This document shows, in pieces, positions 7,738-16,644 of a stretch of DNA of 64,000 bases (positions are counted from its first letter, which is position 1; each line of letters begins with the position of its first letter). The notes under the pieces were generated by a model. That model had not been told where the DNA came from, searched no databases, and saw only the letters and a program-made list of their open reading frames with translations. The translations under genes and the position numbers were made by a program. The stretch comes from Burkholderiales bacterium (GTDB taxonomy: Bacteria > Pseudomonadota > Gammaproteobacteria > Burkholderiales > Casimicrobiaceae). The stretch is taken from assembly GCA_020851235.1 (NCBI GenBank), contig JADZDD010000025.1:310001-374000 (forward strand), in the 5' to 3' direction.

Positions 7738-8646
7738 ATGGTCCGTTTCGATTCGACGCCGTGGCGCGCGGTGCGCACGCGGTTCCACGTCGCCGCACGG
7801 CTCGCCGTGGCGACGCTGCTCGCGTTCGCCGTCGCGGGCTGCAGCCTGTTCCCCGAGGTCAAGGACGAGACGGCGGGTTGGTCGGCGGATCGACTCTACC
7901 AGACCGCGCACGACGCGATGCTGCAGGGCAACTACCAGCGCGCGATCAAGCTCTTCGACCAGCTCGAGGCACGCTATCCCTACGGCCGGTACGCGCAGCA
8001 GGCGATCCTCGAGTCGGCGTATTCGAACTGGCGCGGCAACGAGACCGAGGCTGCCGTCGCCGCGGCCGATCGGTTCATTCGCACGTATCCGAATCATCCC
8101 AACGTCGATTACGCGTACTACCTCAAGGGCCTCGTGTACTTCCGCGAGGATCAGGGGCTCATCGGCTACGTCTACGAACTCGACCTGTCGGAGCGCGATC
8201 CGAAGGAGATGCGCAGCTCGTTTGCCGCCTTCAAGGAGCTTTCGACCAAGTTTCCCGACAGCCAGTACACGCAGGACGCGCTCGCACGCATGCGCTACCT
8301 CAACAATGCGATGGCGACCTACGAGTACAAGGTGGCCCGTTACTACTTCAATCGCGGTGCGTACGTGGCCGCAGCCAATCGTGCGCAGGGCGTGCTCGTC
8401 AACTTTCCCCAGACTCCGGCGAACGACAAGGCGCTCGATCTGCTGTATCGCAGCTACGCCCGGCTCGATCTCACGCAGCTTGCCGACGACTCGAAGGCGA
8501 TTCTCGTCAAGACGTTCCCGGAGAGCCCCTACGTCACCGGCGTCAAGGACCGCGAGTGGTGGGAGTTCTGGAAGAAGGACGAGGCGAGCTTCGGCGTCGA
8601 GCCGACGGGGCAATGGGCCGAGCGCCCGTGGTGGCAGTTCTGGTAG
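7738..8646 (+). CDS. bamD: outer membrane protein assembly lipoprotein BamD
   Basis: A 302-residue lipoprotein. A signal peptide ends in a lipobox (FAVAGC, Cys at about residue 35), followed by TPR-type helical repeats: LYQTAHDAMLQGNYQRAIKLFDQLEARYPYGRYAQQAIL and AAVAAADRFIRTYPNHPNVDYAYYLKGLVYF are the classic BamD/ComL motifs. BamD is the essential lipoprotein of the BAM complex that inserts beta-barrel proteins into the outer membrane. The start ATG has a GGAGG Shine-Dalgarno. Length is somewhat above the usual 245-280 residues because of an extended C-terminus rich in Trp (WWEFWKKDEA..., ending PWWQFW). It is convergent with the downstream helicase gene. Confidence 0.95.
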   Translation: MVRFDSTPWRAVRTRFHVAARLAVATLLAFAVAGCSLFPEVKDETAGWSADRLYQTAHDAMLQGNYQRAIKLFDQLEARYPYGRYAQQAILESAYSNWRGNETEAAVAAADRFIRTYPNHPNVDYAYYLKGLVYFREDQGLIGYVYELDLSERDPKEMRSSFAAFKELSTKFPDSQYTQDALARMRYLNNAMATYEYKVARYYFNRGAYVAAANRAQGVLVNFPQTPANDKALDLLYRSYARLDLTQLADDSKAILVKTFPESPYVTGVKDREWWEFWKKDEASFGVEPTGQWAERPWWQFW

Positions 8647-8647
8647 T

Positions 8648-8668
8648 CGGCGCGGCGTAAGCGCGCCG
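8648..8668. other. inverted repeat between convergent genes bamD and yoaA
   Basis: CGGCGCG and CGCGCCG flank a seven-base loop in the 25-bp gap between two convergent stop codons. No T-run follows on either strand, so it may act as a weak or Rho-assisted bidirectional terminator, or be chance in GC-rich DNA. Confidence 0.3.
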
Positions 8669-8671
8669 CGA

Positions 8672-10741
8672 TCAACCGCGTTCCCGCACCACGCCGCGCA
8701 TTCCCTCGAGGAACGCGACCGCGACCGCCGCATCGCGCGTGCGCGCCATGGGCGGCAAGGCTTGCCAGACGCGCCGTCCGTAGGGCTTGTCGATGAGGCG
8801 CGGATCGCAGATTGCAAGCACGCCGCGATCGGTCTCCGAGCGGATGAGGCGTCCCGCACCTTGCTTCAAGCTGATCACGGCCTGCGGCAATTGCCAGTCC
8901 ATGAAGGGATTGCCGCCTTGCTCGCGCATGCGTGCGAGGCGTGCCGCGAGCAGCGGATCGTCGGGGGGCGCGAACGGCAGCTTGTCGATGACGACGAGCG
9001 AGAGTGCGTCACCCGGCACGTCGACCCCCTCCCAGAAGCTCGCGCTGCCCAGGAGCACGGCATTGGGGAGCGTGCGAAACCGGGCGAGGAGTTCGCTGCG
9101 CGAGCCTTCGCCCTGGACGAGGAGCGGATAGTCGAGCCCGCATCCGGTGAGCGCCGCGGCCAGGCGCTCGCGGGCGCGGGACAGCGCACGCAGCGTGGTG
9201 AACAGCAGGAACGCATGCCCCGCGCTCGCGGTGATGAGCGGCACGGCGGCGTCGACCACGGCGTCGGTATGTTCGGACGAGTTGGGCGCCGGCAGGGCGC
9301 GCGGCACGTAGAGGAGCGCTTGCGTGCCGTAGTCGAACGGGCTCGTCCACGCCTGCGTGGTGGCAGCCTCGAGGCCGAGTTGCGCGGTGTAGTGCGAGAA
9401 ATCGCCACCGACGGCGAGCGTCGCCGACGTGAAGATCCACGTCCGGGCGCTGCCTTCGACGTGCCGGCGCATGAGCGGTGCCACCGACAGCGGCGACGCC
9501 GCGAGCGCGAAGCCGTGCGGCGTCACGTCGATCCAGCGAATCCACTCGCCCTCGTCATCGTCTGCCGCGTGCACCGCGTCGGTGGCGTCGCGCCAGCGCG
9601 CCACGCGGCGTTGCACGTCGCGGGCGCGCGCGGCGAGCACGGCGATTTCCTCGCCGCGCTCGGCGAACTGGTCGAGTGCGCTCGCGAGGCGTTCGAGCCG
9701 CGTGGCGAGATCATCGATCGCGCCGGCGAAGTCGGGCCGCGCGAGCACCGCATCGCGGGCGAACCGGCCGATCGTCTCCCCCGCGGCGAGGCGCAGCTTG
9801 CGTAGCGCCGGAACCACGTCGGCGGCGATCTCGGGCAACGCCGCGACGTCGCGCACGGCGGTGCGCGCGGTGATCTCGGCGTCGCGCGCAAGGTCGCCGA
9901 GCGCGCCCGCCGTGACCTCGTCGCCGAAGAAGAGCGTCGCCGTTTCGGGCAGCTGGTGTGCCTCGTCGAGGATCACCGTATTGCAGTTCGGCAGAAGTTC
10001 GGCCACACCCTCGTCGCGCAGCATCACGTCGGCGAAGAACAGGTGATGGTTCACGACGACGACGTCGGCCTCGAGAGCCTCCCTGCGCGCCTTCAGCACG
10101 AAACAGTCGGCATGGTGCGGGCAGTTCTGGCCGAGGCAGTTGTCGCGCGTGGACGTGACGAGCGGCCAGATCGCGGCGTGCTCGGGCACGTCGGCGAGTT
10201 CGGCGCGGTCGCCGCGTTCGGCGATGCGGGCGAAGGCCACGATCTTCGCGAGATGTCGCGCATCGTCGCGCGACGGCAGGCGGTTCTCGCGCACCGCGCG
10301 CTCCAGGTGGTAGTGACACACGTAGTTCGCGCGGCCCTTGAGCAGCGCCGTCGTGACCGGCGCGGCGAGGGCATCGCGCACGAGCGGCAGATCCCGTTCG
10401 AAGAGTTGATCCTGGAGCGTCTTGGTGCCGGTCGAGACGATCACCTTGCCGCCGAAGAGGAGCGCGGGAACGAGGTAGGCAAAGGTCTTGCCGGTACCGG
10501 TGCCCGCTTCGACGACGAGTGCGGCACGTGCCGCGATGGCGCGAGCGATCGCCTGCGCCATGGCGATCTGCTGTTCGCGAGGTCGAAATCCGGGGAGGGC
10601 GCGCTCGAGTACGCCGCCGGCGCCGAGCACGGCAGCAATCTCGGCGTCACGCCGGCGAGCGTCGGGCGATTCGTCGTCGCGCGCCGCGTCCGCGCGAGGA
10701 GCATCGGCGCTGGCGTCGACCGTGGCCTGATCGCGCGCCAC
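8672..10741 (-). CDS. yoaA: ATP-dependent DNA helicase, DinG/YoaA family
   Basis: A 689-residue superfamily 2 iron-sulfur helicase. Walker A is EAGTGTGKTFAYL (about residue 80) and the DEAH box is VILDEAHQLPE. The four cysteines expected for a 4Fe-4S cluster lie between them (NYVCHYH, then DNCLGQNCPHHADCF). The C-terminal helicase motifs include SFWEGVDVPG and QGAGRLIRSETDRG. YoaA/DinG proteins unwind damaged or R-loop DNA 5' to 3'. The GTG start at 10741 is preceded by an AGGA ribosome binding site. The first 45 residues are a disordered Ala/Asp/Arg-rich leader. It lies 32 nt downstream of a small periplasmic protein gene and could be cotranscribed with it. Confidence 0.92.
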   Translation of the reverse strand: MARDQATVDASADAPRADAARDDESPDARRRDAEIAAVLGAGGVLERALPGFRPREQQIAMAQAIARAIAARAALVVEAGTGTGKTFAYLVPALLFGGKVIVSTGTKTLQDQLFERDLPLVRDALAAPVTTALLKGRANYVCHYHLERAVRENRLPSRDDARHLAKIVAFARIAERGDRAELADVPEHAAIWPLVTSTRDNCLGQNCPHHADCFVLKARREALEADVVVVNHHLFFADVMLRDEGVAELLPNCNTVILDEAHQLPETATLFFGDEVTAGALGDLARDAEITARTAVRDVAALPEIAADVVPALRKLRLAAGETIGRFARDAVLARPDFAGAIDDLATRLERLASALDQFAERGEEIAVLAARARDVQRRVARWRDATDAVHAADDDEGEWIRWIDVTPHGFALAASPLSVAPLMRRHVEGSARTWIFTSATLAVGGDFSHYTAQLGLEAATTQAWTSPFDYGTQALLYVPRALPAPNSSEHTDAVVDAAVPLITASAGHAFLLFTTLRALSRARERLAAALTGCGLDYPLLVQGEGSRSELLARFRTLPNAVLLGSASFWEGVDVPGDALSLVVIDKLPFAPPDDPLLAARLARMREQGGNPFMDWQLPQAVISLKQGAGRLIRSETDRGVLAICDPRLIDKPYGRRVWQALPPMARTRDAAVAVAFLEGMRGVVRERG

Positions 10742-10773
10742 GCCGTCCTAGCGCCGTCGCGCGGCGCGGCCCA

Positions 10774-11355
10774 CTACCGGCCCTTTCGCGCCGCGGTCTT
10801 GCCCTTCGGCGCGGCCTTGTGCACGGGCCTCACCGGTGCGGCCGGCTTGCCTGCGGCATCGGGTGGAGTGGTGAAGGCGACCCGGACGTCGTCGACCTTG
10901 TACGAAAGCTCCTCGAAGACCTTGTCGACGCGGTATTCGTAGTCGCCGCCATCCTCGCCATCGTGCCAGCGCAGGTTGGCCATCGAGTCGAGCCAGTACG
11001 CCTGCAGCGAGCGCAGGTGATCGACGACCTCACCCCAAGGCGTCGCATCGCGCAGCGCTGCCTGGTACGGGCGAACGATGTTGATCTTCTGCTTGTCGAC
11101 GCAGTACTCGCTCTTGGCGCCGTTGACGCCCTTTTGCGAGTCGGCGTAGCCGAACTCGAGAATCTCGATGCTCTTCACGTGCCGGCACATGCGGTACAGG
11201 TGCACGACCGCGTCGAGGTAGCAATCGAGCGCCGAGTCCTCGCTGTTTGGACAGATGTACGGGCTGCCGGGCTGGAATTTCTGCGCGTGCGCGGGCGCCG
11301 GCACGAGGAGGGTCGCGGCGAGCGCGATGAAGGCGAGACGGGCGATCATGGGCAT
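10774..11355 (-). CDS. hypothetical periplasmic protein
   Basis: A 193-residue protein that I do not recognise. It starts with a clear signal peptide (MPMIARLAFIALAATLLVPAPAHA, cleavage before Q). The mature part has four cysteines (YICPN, LDCYL, MCRHV, EYCVD), enough for two disulfides, and a mostly helical mid-section. The last 35 residues are Lys/Pro/Ala-rich and basic (KAAPKGKTAARKGR). It precedes the YoaA-type helicase gene by 32 nt on the same strand, without an obvious functional link. Confidence 0.6.
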   Translation of the reverse strand: MPMIARLAFIALAATLLVPAPAHAQKFQPGSPYICPNSEDSALDCYLDAVVHLYRMCRHVKSIEILEFGYADSQKGVNGAKSEYCVDKQKINIVRPYQAALRDATPWGEVVDHLRSLQAYWLDSMANLRWHDGEDGGDYEYRVDKVFEELSYKVDDVRVAFTTPPDAAGKPAAPVRPVHKAAPKGKTAARKGR

Positions 11356-11477
11356 CGGGCGGTGGGACGGGAGCGAGAGCGTGATGCTACCGCGTCGGGC
11401 GGCAGCGCAAAAGTCGGCGGTAACGTGCGGCTTGCATGCCGCGCGGGTGGCGCGACCGGTGGCCAGAGGCGACCCGC

Positions 11478-11517
11478 AAAAACGACAACGCCCGCCAGGC
11501 TTGCGACCCGCGGGCGT
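11478..11517 (-). terminator. intrinsic terminator downstream of the FabG-like gene
   Basis: On the minus strand an 8-bp GC stem (ACGCCCGC/GCGGGCGT) with a 14-nt loop is followed within four bases by TTTTT. It begins 19 nt after the reductase stop codon at 11536. Confidence 0.6.
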
Positions 11518-11535
11518 CGGCGTGTGAAGGCAGCG

Positions 11536-12276
11536 TCAGATCGTGACGCCGCCTGAGACCTCGATGACCGCCCCGTTGATGTACGAGGCTTCGTCCGACG
11601 CGAGCCACGCGTAGGTGTTGGCGATTTCTTCCGGGCGCGCGAGGCGGCCCATCGGGACGCGATCCTCCATCATGCGCACGACCTTCTCGGGCATCGTGGC
11701 GAGGATCGGCGTTTCGACGAAGCCCGGACAGATCGCATTGGCGCGGATGCCCTTGCGGCCGAGTTCGCGTGCCCACGTCTTGACCATGCCGATCACGCCG
11801 AACTTCGTCGCGGCGTAGTTGGTCTGGCCGAAGTTGCCGTAGATGCCGACGATCGATGAGGCGTTGAGGATCACGCCGGAGTTCTGCTGCAGCATGATGT
11901 CCACGACCGCCTTGGTGCAGTTGTAGACGCCCTTCAGGTTGACGTCGATGACCCGGTCGAACTGGTCCTCGCTCATCTTCTTGAACTGCGCGTCCTGGAC
12001 GATGCCGGCGTTGTTGACCAGCGTGTCGATGCGTCCCCACTTGGCCATCACGCCCTCGACCATGGCGCCGATGCTGTCCTTGTCGGTGACGTCGACCTTG
12101 AACCCCATGGCCTCGCCGCCCATTTCCCGGACGAGACGGACGGTCTCGGCGACCTTGTCCATGTTGATGTCGCACGCGGCGACCTTGGCGCCTTCCTTGG
12201 CGAACTTGAGCGCCGTCGCCTGGCCGATGCCCTGGCCGGCCCCCGTGATGATCGAAACCTTGCTTTCAAGACGCAT
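11536..12276 (-). CDS. SDR-family 3-oxoacyl-ACP reductase-like oxidoreductase
   Basis: A 246-residue classical short-chain dehydrogenase. The Rossmann motif TGAGQGIGQ is at residues 10-18, the DVTD and NNAG motifs follow, and the catalytic set is Ser in NASSIVG with Tyr-x-x-x-Lys in NYAATK. The C-terminal NAICPGFVETPI and SYINGAVIEVSGGVTI match FabG/PhbB-type reductases, which use NAD(P)H to reduce 3-oxoacyl groups on ACP or CoA. The track ORF extends to 12378, but MRLESKVSIITGAG at 12276 is the family start. A promoter lies about 75 bp upstream and a terminator follows, so it is probably monocistronic. Whether the substrate is an ACP or CoA ester is not clear. Confidence 0.85.
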   Translation of the reverse strand: MRLESKVSIITGAGQGIGQATALKFAKEGAKVAACDINMDKVAETVRLVREMGGEAMGFKVDVTDKDSIGAMVEGVMAKWGRIDTLVNNAGIVQDAQFKKMSEDQFDRVIDVNLKGVYNCTKAVVDIMLQQNSGVILNASSIVGIYGNFGQTNYAATKFGVIGMVKTWARELGRKGIRANAICPGFVETPILATMPEKVVRMMEDRVPMGRLARPEEIANTYAWLASDEASYINGAVIEVSGGVTI

Positions 12277-12351
12277 TTGCAGACGGTCCCCGCGGTCGGA
12301 ATGGCGCCGCACGGACCTCGAAAGAGGCTGATCGCGGCAACGAGTCATTTC

Positions 12352-12380
12352 AATATAGCCGCATTTGATGCGTTGCACAA
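12352..12380 (-). promoter_or_regulatory. sigma-70-type promoter for the FabG-like gene
   Basis: On the minus strand TTGTGC (12375-12380), a 17-bp spacer, then TATATT (12352-12357), in an AT-richer stretch upstream of the reductase. The predicted start leaves a leader of about 70 nt. A second, AT-rich block at 12420-12460 may hold upstream elements; I see no gene in 12277-12541. Confidence 0.55.
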
Positions 12381-12541
12381 GGCATTGTTGCGCCGCAAGT
12401 CAGGCGGGGCGCCGGTCTGTGGCATAAATGCTAGATGTTGATTATTAAAGGATAATTGACGAGAAACCCGGGTCTCGACCACGTGTGGGCCCTCTCCGGG
12501 GGTGTCGCAGCGGTCCGGGGTGGTGCGCCGCGACGATGCCG

Positions 12542-14236
12542 TCAGGGTGCGGGCCACCAGTGCTCGATGGCGAGTTCGAGCGCCTCGCTGCCTTGCCAGG
12601 TGTTGACCTCGGGGCGGTACGCCGCGTGCAGCCGTTCGGGCAGCGGCGCGGCGTGCCGGAAGACGATGGCTGCAAAGCGCTCGCCGCCGCGTTCGAGCAC
12701 GAGCCGGGTATGCGCGCCGCCGACGATGCGGGCCGAGCGCACGGCAAAGACATCGTCGAACGTCGGCGCCGGCAGGCCCTGGCCCCAGACCCGTTCGCGC
12801 AGATCGCGGGCCAGCGCGAGGTCGAGCTCACCGGGGGCGAGCACGCCGTCGCTTTCGACCGTGCGGGCAAGCTCGGCCGCGGTGAGCGCCTCGCGCGCCA
12901 CCGCCTCGAAGGCGTCGCGGAAGGCGGGCAGGCCGTCGGCGGCCAGCGAGAGCCCGGCGGCGAAGGCGTGGCCGCCGAAGCGGAGGATGATCCCCGGGGC
13001 GCGCTTGCTCACGAGATCGACGGCGTCGCGCAGGTGGAACCCCGGAATCGAGCGCCCCGAGCCGCGCAACTCGCCGTCGGCGCCGCGGGCGAAGACGAAG
13101 GTGGGGCGGTGGAAGCGGTCCTTGAGCCGCGCCGCGACGATCCCGACGACGCCCTGATGCCAGGTGTCGCGGTGCAGGCACAGCGTGTACCGATCCGCCG
13201 CGGCGGTGACGTCGCCCAGGTCGGCGAGCGCGTCGTCTTGCATGTTCGCCTCGACCTCGCGGCGCTCGCGGTTGAGCGCATCCAGACGCTGCGCGCACTG
13301 CATCGCCTCGGCGTCGTCGTCGGTGACGAGGCAGCGGATGCCGAGCGTCATGTCGGCGAGTCGCCCGGCGGCGTTCAGGCGGGGGCCGGCGACGAAGCCC
13401 AGGTCGAAGGCTGTCGCGCGGCGCACGTCGCGACCGGCCACCGCGAAGAGCGCGCGCACACCCGGATGCGCGGCGCCCGCGCGCATCCGCGCGAGTCCCT
13501 GGGTCACGAGGATCCGGTTGACCTGATCGAGGCGCACGACGTCGGCGACGGTCCCGAGCGCGACGAGGTCGAGGAGGTGGGCGAGATTGGGCTCGTCGCG
13601 AGCGGCAAACGCGCCGGCGGCACGCAGGTGCGCGCGCGTGGCGAGGAGCACGTAGAAGAGGACGCCGACACCGGCGACGTGCTTGCTCGGGAAGGTGCAG
13701 CCGGGCTGGTTCGGATCGACGATGATCGCGGGCGTCGGCAGCACCGGCCCGGGCAGGTGGTGGTCGGTGACGAGCACGTCGATGCCGCGCGAGGCCGCCG
13801 CGGCGACACCGTCGACACTCGCGATGCCGTTGTCGACGGTGACGATGAGCGCGGGGGCATCCCGCGCCGCCAGCGCCACGATCTGCGGGGTCAGCCCATA
13901 GCCGAACTCGAATCGATTGGGGACGAGGAAGTCGACCACCGCGCCGAGCGCGCGCAGGCCGCGCAATCCCACGGCGCAGGCGGTGGCGCCATCGGCGTCG
14001 TAGTCGGCGACGATGACGATGCGCTCGCGCTGCGTGATGGCGCGGGCGAGCCGATCGGCCGCCGCGTCGATCCCGCGCAGCGAGGCGTAGGTCGGCAATG
14101 CGGCAAGCGAGTGGTCGAGTTCGCGGGGCTCGCGGATGCCGCGCGCCGCGTAGATCCGCGCCAGCACCGGCGAGAGCCCGGCCGCCCCGAGGGCCACGCT
14201 CGCCGCAGGCACCGGCCGGCGCACGAGAGTGGTCAT
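12542..14236 (-). CDS. recJ: single-stranded-DNA-specific exonuclease RecJ
   Basis: A 564-residue protein of normal RecJ length. The DHH phosphoesterase motifs are in order: VIVADYDADGATACAVG, VTVDNGIAS, VTDHHLPG, then ALGTVADVV. The DHHA1 domain follows with GPRLNAAGRLADM, GVVGIVAARLKD, SGRSIPGFHL and RFGGHAFAAGLSL. RecJ degrades single-stranded DNA 5' to 3' in mismatch, base-excision and recombinational repair. The start ATG overlaps the stop of the rpfE-like gene (ATGA), so the pair is coupled, as in xanthomonads and many betaproteobacteria. The motif reads DADGAT rather than the common DADG[VA]TS, with the metal-binding Asp residues intact. Confidence 0.95.
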   Translation of the reverse strand: MTTLVRRPVPAASVALGAAGLSPVLARIYAARGIREPRELDHSLAALPTYASLRGIDAAADRLARAITQRERIVIVADYDADGATACAVGLRGLRALGAVVDFLVPNRFEFGYGLTPQIVALAARDAPALIVTVDNGIASVDGVAAAASRGIDVLVTDHHLPGPVLPTPAIIVDPNQPGCTFPSKHVAGVGVLFYVLLATRAHLRAAGAFAARDEPNLAHLLDLVALGTVADVVRLDQVNRILVTQGLARMRAGAAHPGVRALFAVAGRDVRRATAFDLGFVAGPRLNAAGRLADMTLGIRCLVTDDDAEAMQCAQRLDALNRERREVEANMQDDALADLGDVTAAADRYTLCLHRDTWHQGVVGIVAARLKDRFHRPTFVFARGADGELRGSGRSIPGFHLRDAVDLVSKRAPGIILRFGGHAFAAGLSLAADGLPAFRDAFEAVAREALTAAELARTVESDGVLAPGELDLALARDLRERVWGQGLPAPTFDDVFAVRSARIVGGAHTRLVLERGGERFAAIVFRHAAPLPERLHAAYRPEVNTWQGSEALELAIEHWWPAP

Positions 14237-15210
14237 GGCGTCCGCGTGCGGCGTCGCAGCCGGGCCCGCACCCGCGTGGCGAGCGACGGCCGTCGCGCCG
14301 ACCAGCGTTGCACGTCACCGGCGCCGTCGCCCAGCACCACGAGCTCGTCGAGCGCCCCGCGCTCGACGGCCGCCACCGCCGGGTCGAGCCACGCCTGCAC
14401 GAAACGTGCGAGCGTCTCCCCGGAAGCAACCGGGTCGAGCACGACGAGCGTGTCGCCCGCGCGTCGATCGACGAAGGTTGCGGGAAGGGCGTGCACCGGC
14501 ACGTGCGCGAGACGCGCGAGCCCGCGCACGAGGTCACCCGCGGCGTGCGGTGTGGTGTGGAGCGATGCGGTCAACACGGGTGCGGCTGTGTCGGCGGTTG
14601 CCGGCAGCACGCCGCCGTCGGCGATCCAGATCCCGGTGACGGGTTGGCGGCCGGCGGCCTCGCGCGCGGCATTGACCGGATGCTCGTGCAACAGCATCTG
14701 CATCTCGGAGAGCCAGCGTCGCCACGTGTTGCCGTTGCCGCCGTGCGGCAGGTACGGATGCAGCGGCCCGGCGATCGCGGCAAGCGGCGTAGTCTCCACC
14801 GGGACGCTCGCCGTCGCCGTGACGAACCAGGCGTCGGGGCGCGGCGTGTGGAAGGAGAGCCCGTCGGTGGCGAAATGCGCCGCGAGCGTGCGGCACAAGG
14901 CCCCCGCCTCGGCATGATCGAGGTCGTCGACGCGGCCGGCGACGAGCACGTCGTCGCGTCCCGCGATCAGCGTGACGGGATCGGCGCGCAACACGTGTTG
15001 CGTTTCGGGGTCGAAGCCCGCACCGAGGGCTGCAATCGGCGCCGGCGCCGACGATGCGGGCAGCCCGGCGGCGGCCATCAGGATGCGGTCGAGCGAAGGC
15101 GCGTGCCGCTGCACGCGACCGAGGGCGGCAAGGCGGGTGAGCGCGCCAAGCTCCTGCGCGTGCCGCGTGAGCGTGGCGGCCAAGCCCGGGACGACGAGGG
15201 TGCAATGCAT
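14233..15210 (-). CDS. RpfE-like protein (phosphoglycerate mutase-like / COG4255 type)
   Basis: A 325-residue protein starting MHCTLVVPGLAATL. The family is conserved directly upstream of recJ in betaproteobacteria and in Xanthomonas, where the gene is called rpfE; its biochemical role is not established and it is often annotated as a cofactor-independent phosphoglycerate mutase-like protein. Visible features include HVLRADPVTLIAGRDDVLVAG, LPHGGNGNTWRRWLSEMQMLLHEHPVNAAREAAGRQPVTGIWIADGGVLP and a basic C-terminus (RVRARLRRRTRTP). No signal peptide. The stop codon overlaps the recJ start. The track ORF runs to 16827 through an Arg/Asp-rich shadow of lolC; the ATG at 15210 is the credible start. 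Confidence 0.7.
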   Translation of the reverse strand: MHCTLVVPGLAATLTRHAQELGALTRLAALGRVQRHAPSLDRILMAAAGLPASSAPAPIAALGAGFDPETQHVLRADPVTLIAGRDDVLVAGRVDDLDHAEAGALCRTLAAHFATDGLSFHTPRPDAWFVTATASVPVETTPLAAIAGPLHPYLPHGGNGNTWRRWLSEMQMLLHEHPVNAAREAAGRQPVTGIWIADGGVLPATADTAAPVLTASLHTTPHAAGDLVRGLARLAHVPVHALPATFVDRRAGDTLVVLDPVASGETLARFVQAWLDPAVAAVERGALDELVVLGDGAGDVQRWSARRPSLATRVRARLRRRTRTP

Positions 15211-15326
15211 CGATGACAGGCGATGGGGCGCGACGCCGGCGCCCGAAGGCAGGGCGCAGGCGCGCCACCGGCGAGCCTGCGTGCGGTGAACGTGGAGACG
15301 ACCAGTGTAGCAGCCGGGTGCCGTGC

Positions 15327-15332
15327 GATAAT
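15327..15332 (+). promoter_or_regulatory. -10 promoter element for lolCD
   Basis: GATAAT in the divergent gap between the rpfE-like gene and lolC, 65 bases before the preferred lolC start. The matching -35 region is poor. Confidence 0.35.
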
Positions 15333-15396
15333 CCCCGTCGTTCCTCATCGGCACTTCGCCGTCGACACCGCGTCGTCGGCCTTCGCCTTCGCGTCC

Positions 15397-16644
15397 TTGT
15401 TGCCCTACGAACTGGCCGTCGGCCTGCGCTACACGCGCGCCCGCAAGGGCTCCGGGCGCAATACGTTCATCTCGTTCATCTCGCTCATCTCGATGGCCGG
15501 GATCGCGCTCGGCGTGGCGGCACTCATCGTGGTCCTCTCCGTGATGAACGGCTTCCAGGAGGAGCTGCGCAACCGCATCCTCTCGGTCGCCTCGCACATC
15601 GAGATCCGCGGGATGCCCGAGATCACCGACTGGCCGCGCCTTGCGACCTTCGCGCTCGGCGAGCCGCACGTGAAGGCCGCCGCACCGTACGTCCTCGGCC
15701 AGGCGATGCTGGCGGCGGGTGACGTCACGCGCGGCGCGCTGGTGCGCGGGATCGATCCCGCGCGCGAGGAGGCGGTGGCCGACATCGGCAGGCACATGAA
15801 GGCCGGGTCCCTCGCCGATCTCGTGCCCGGCGCGTTCGGCATCGTGCTGGGCGGCGATCTCGCGCGCGCGCTCGGCGTCGTGCCCGGCGATGCCGTCGTC
15901 GTGATCACGCCGCAGGGAACGATCACTCCGGCGGGAACGCTGCCGCGCCTGAAGAGCTTCAAGGTCGTCGGCATCTTCGAGGTCGGGATGTACGAGTTCG
16001 ACAGCGGCCTCGCGCTCATCGACATCGAGGACGCGCAGAAGCTCTACCGCATGAACGGGGTGTCGGGAGTGCGCCTCAAGCTCGACGATCTCTTCGTCGC
16101 GCCGCAGGTGGCGCGCGAGCTCTGGCAGAACCTGCCGGTGCAGGCCGAGGTCCGCGACTGGACGCGCAGCCACGCCAACTTCTTCCGCGCGGTACAGATC
16201 GAGAAGCGGATGATGTTCATCATCCTGACGCTCATCGTCGCGGTCGCCGCGTTCAACATCGTCTCCGCGCAGGTGATGGTGGTGACCGACAAGCAGGCCG
16301 ACATCGCGATCCTGCGCACGCTGGGCGCGTCGCCGCTGTCGATCATGGCGATCTTCATCGTGCAGGGTGCACTCATCGGCGTCATCGGCACGCTCCTCGG
16401 GGTCGTCGGCGGCGTTGCGCTCGCGCTCAACATCGACGTCGTCGTGCCGTTCATCGAGCGCGTCTTCAACGTCCAGTTCCTCGACAAGTCGGTCTACTAC
16501 ATCAGCGACCTGCCGTCGCAGGTGCAGCGTGGCGACGTCGTGACGATCGCGCTGATCGCGCTCGTGCTGGCACTCGCCGCGACGCTGTACCCGGCGTGGA
16601 AGGCGGCACGCGTGAATCCGGCCGAAGCGCTGCGCTATGAGTGA
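15397..16644 (+). CDS. lolC: lipoprotein-releasing ABC transporter permease LolC/LolE type
   Basis: A protein of about 415 residues. It has one N-terminal membrane segment ([29 protein letters not shown]), a large periplasmic domain (about residues 50-270) and three C-terminal membrane segments ending in a typical LolC/FtsX-like tail ([20 protein letters not shown]). The Lol complex extracts mature lipoproteins from the inner membrane and hands them to LolA. The start is uncertain: family alignments predict M[13 protein letters not shown], which here is a TTG at 15397 or 15400, without a good ribosome binding site. The longer track start at 15223 gives a non-conserved leader. Only one permease gene accompanies lolD, so it may work as a homodimer. 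Confidence 0.88.
   Translation: MLPYELAVGLRYTRARKGSGRNTFISFISLISMAGIALGVAALIVVLSVMNGFQEELRNRILSVASHIEIRGMPEITDWPRLATFALGEPHVKAAAPYVLGQAMLAAGDVTRGALVRGIDPAREEAVADIGRHMKAGSLADLVPGAFGIVLGGDLARALGVVPGDAVVVITPQGTITPAGTLPRLKSFKVVGIFEVGMYEFDSGLALIDIEDAQKLYRMNGVSGVRLKLDDLFVAPQVARELWQNLPVQAEVRDWTRSHANFFRAVQIEKRMMFIILTLIVAVAAFNIVSAQVMVVTDKQADIAILRTLGASPLSIMAIFIVQGALIGVIGTLLGVVGGVALALNIDVVVPFIERVFNVQFLDKSVYYISDLPSQVQRGDVVTIALIALVLALAATLYPAWKAARVNPAEALRYE

Noticed and set aside
6818-9805. 995-residue plus-strand ORF
   Set aside because: Antisense or off-frame shadow across rluD, bamD and yoaA; Arg/Glu/His-rich composition and the strong genes in the other frames explain it.
12485-14917. 810-residue plus-strand ORF opposite recJ
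   Set aside because: Antisense shadow of recJ and the rpfE-like gene; long open antisense frames are expected in such GC-rich DNA.
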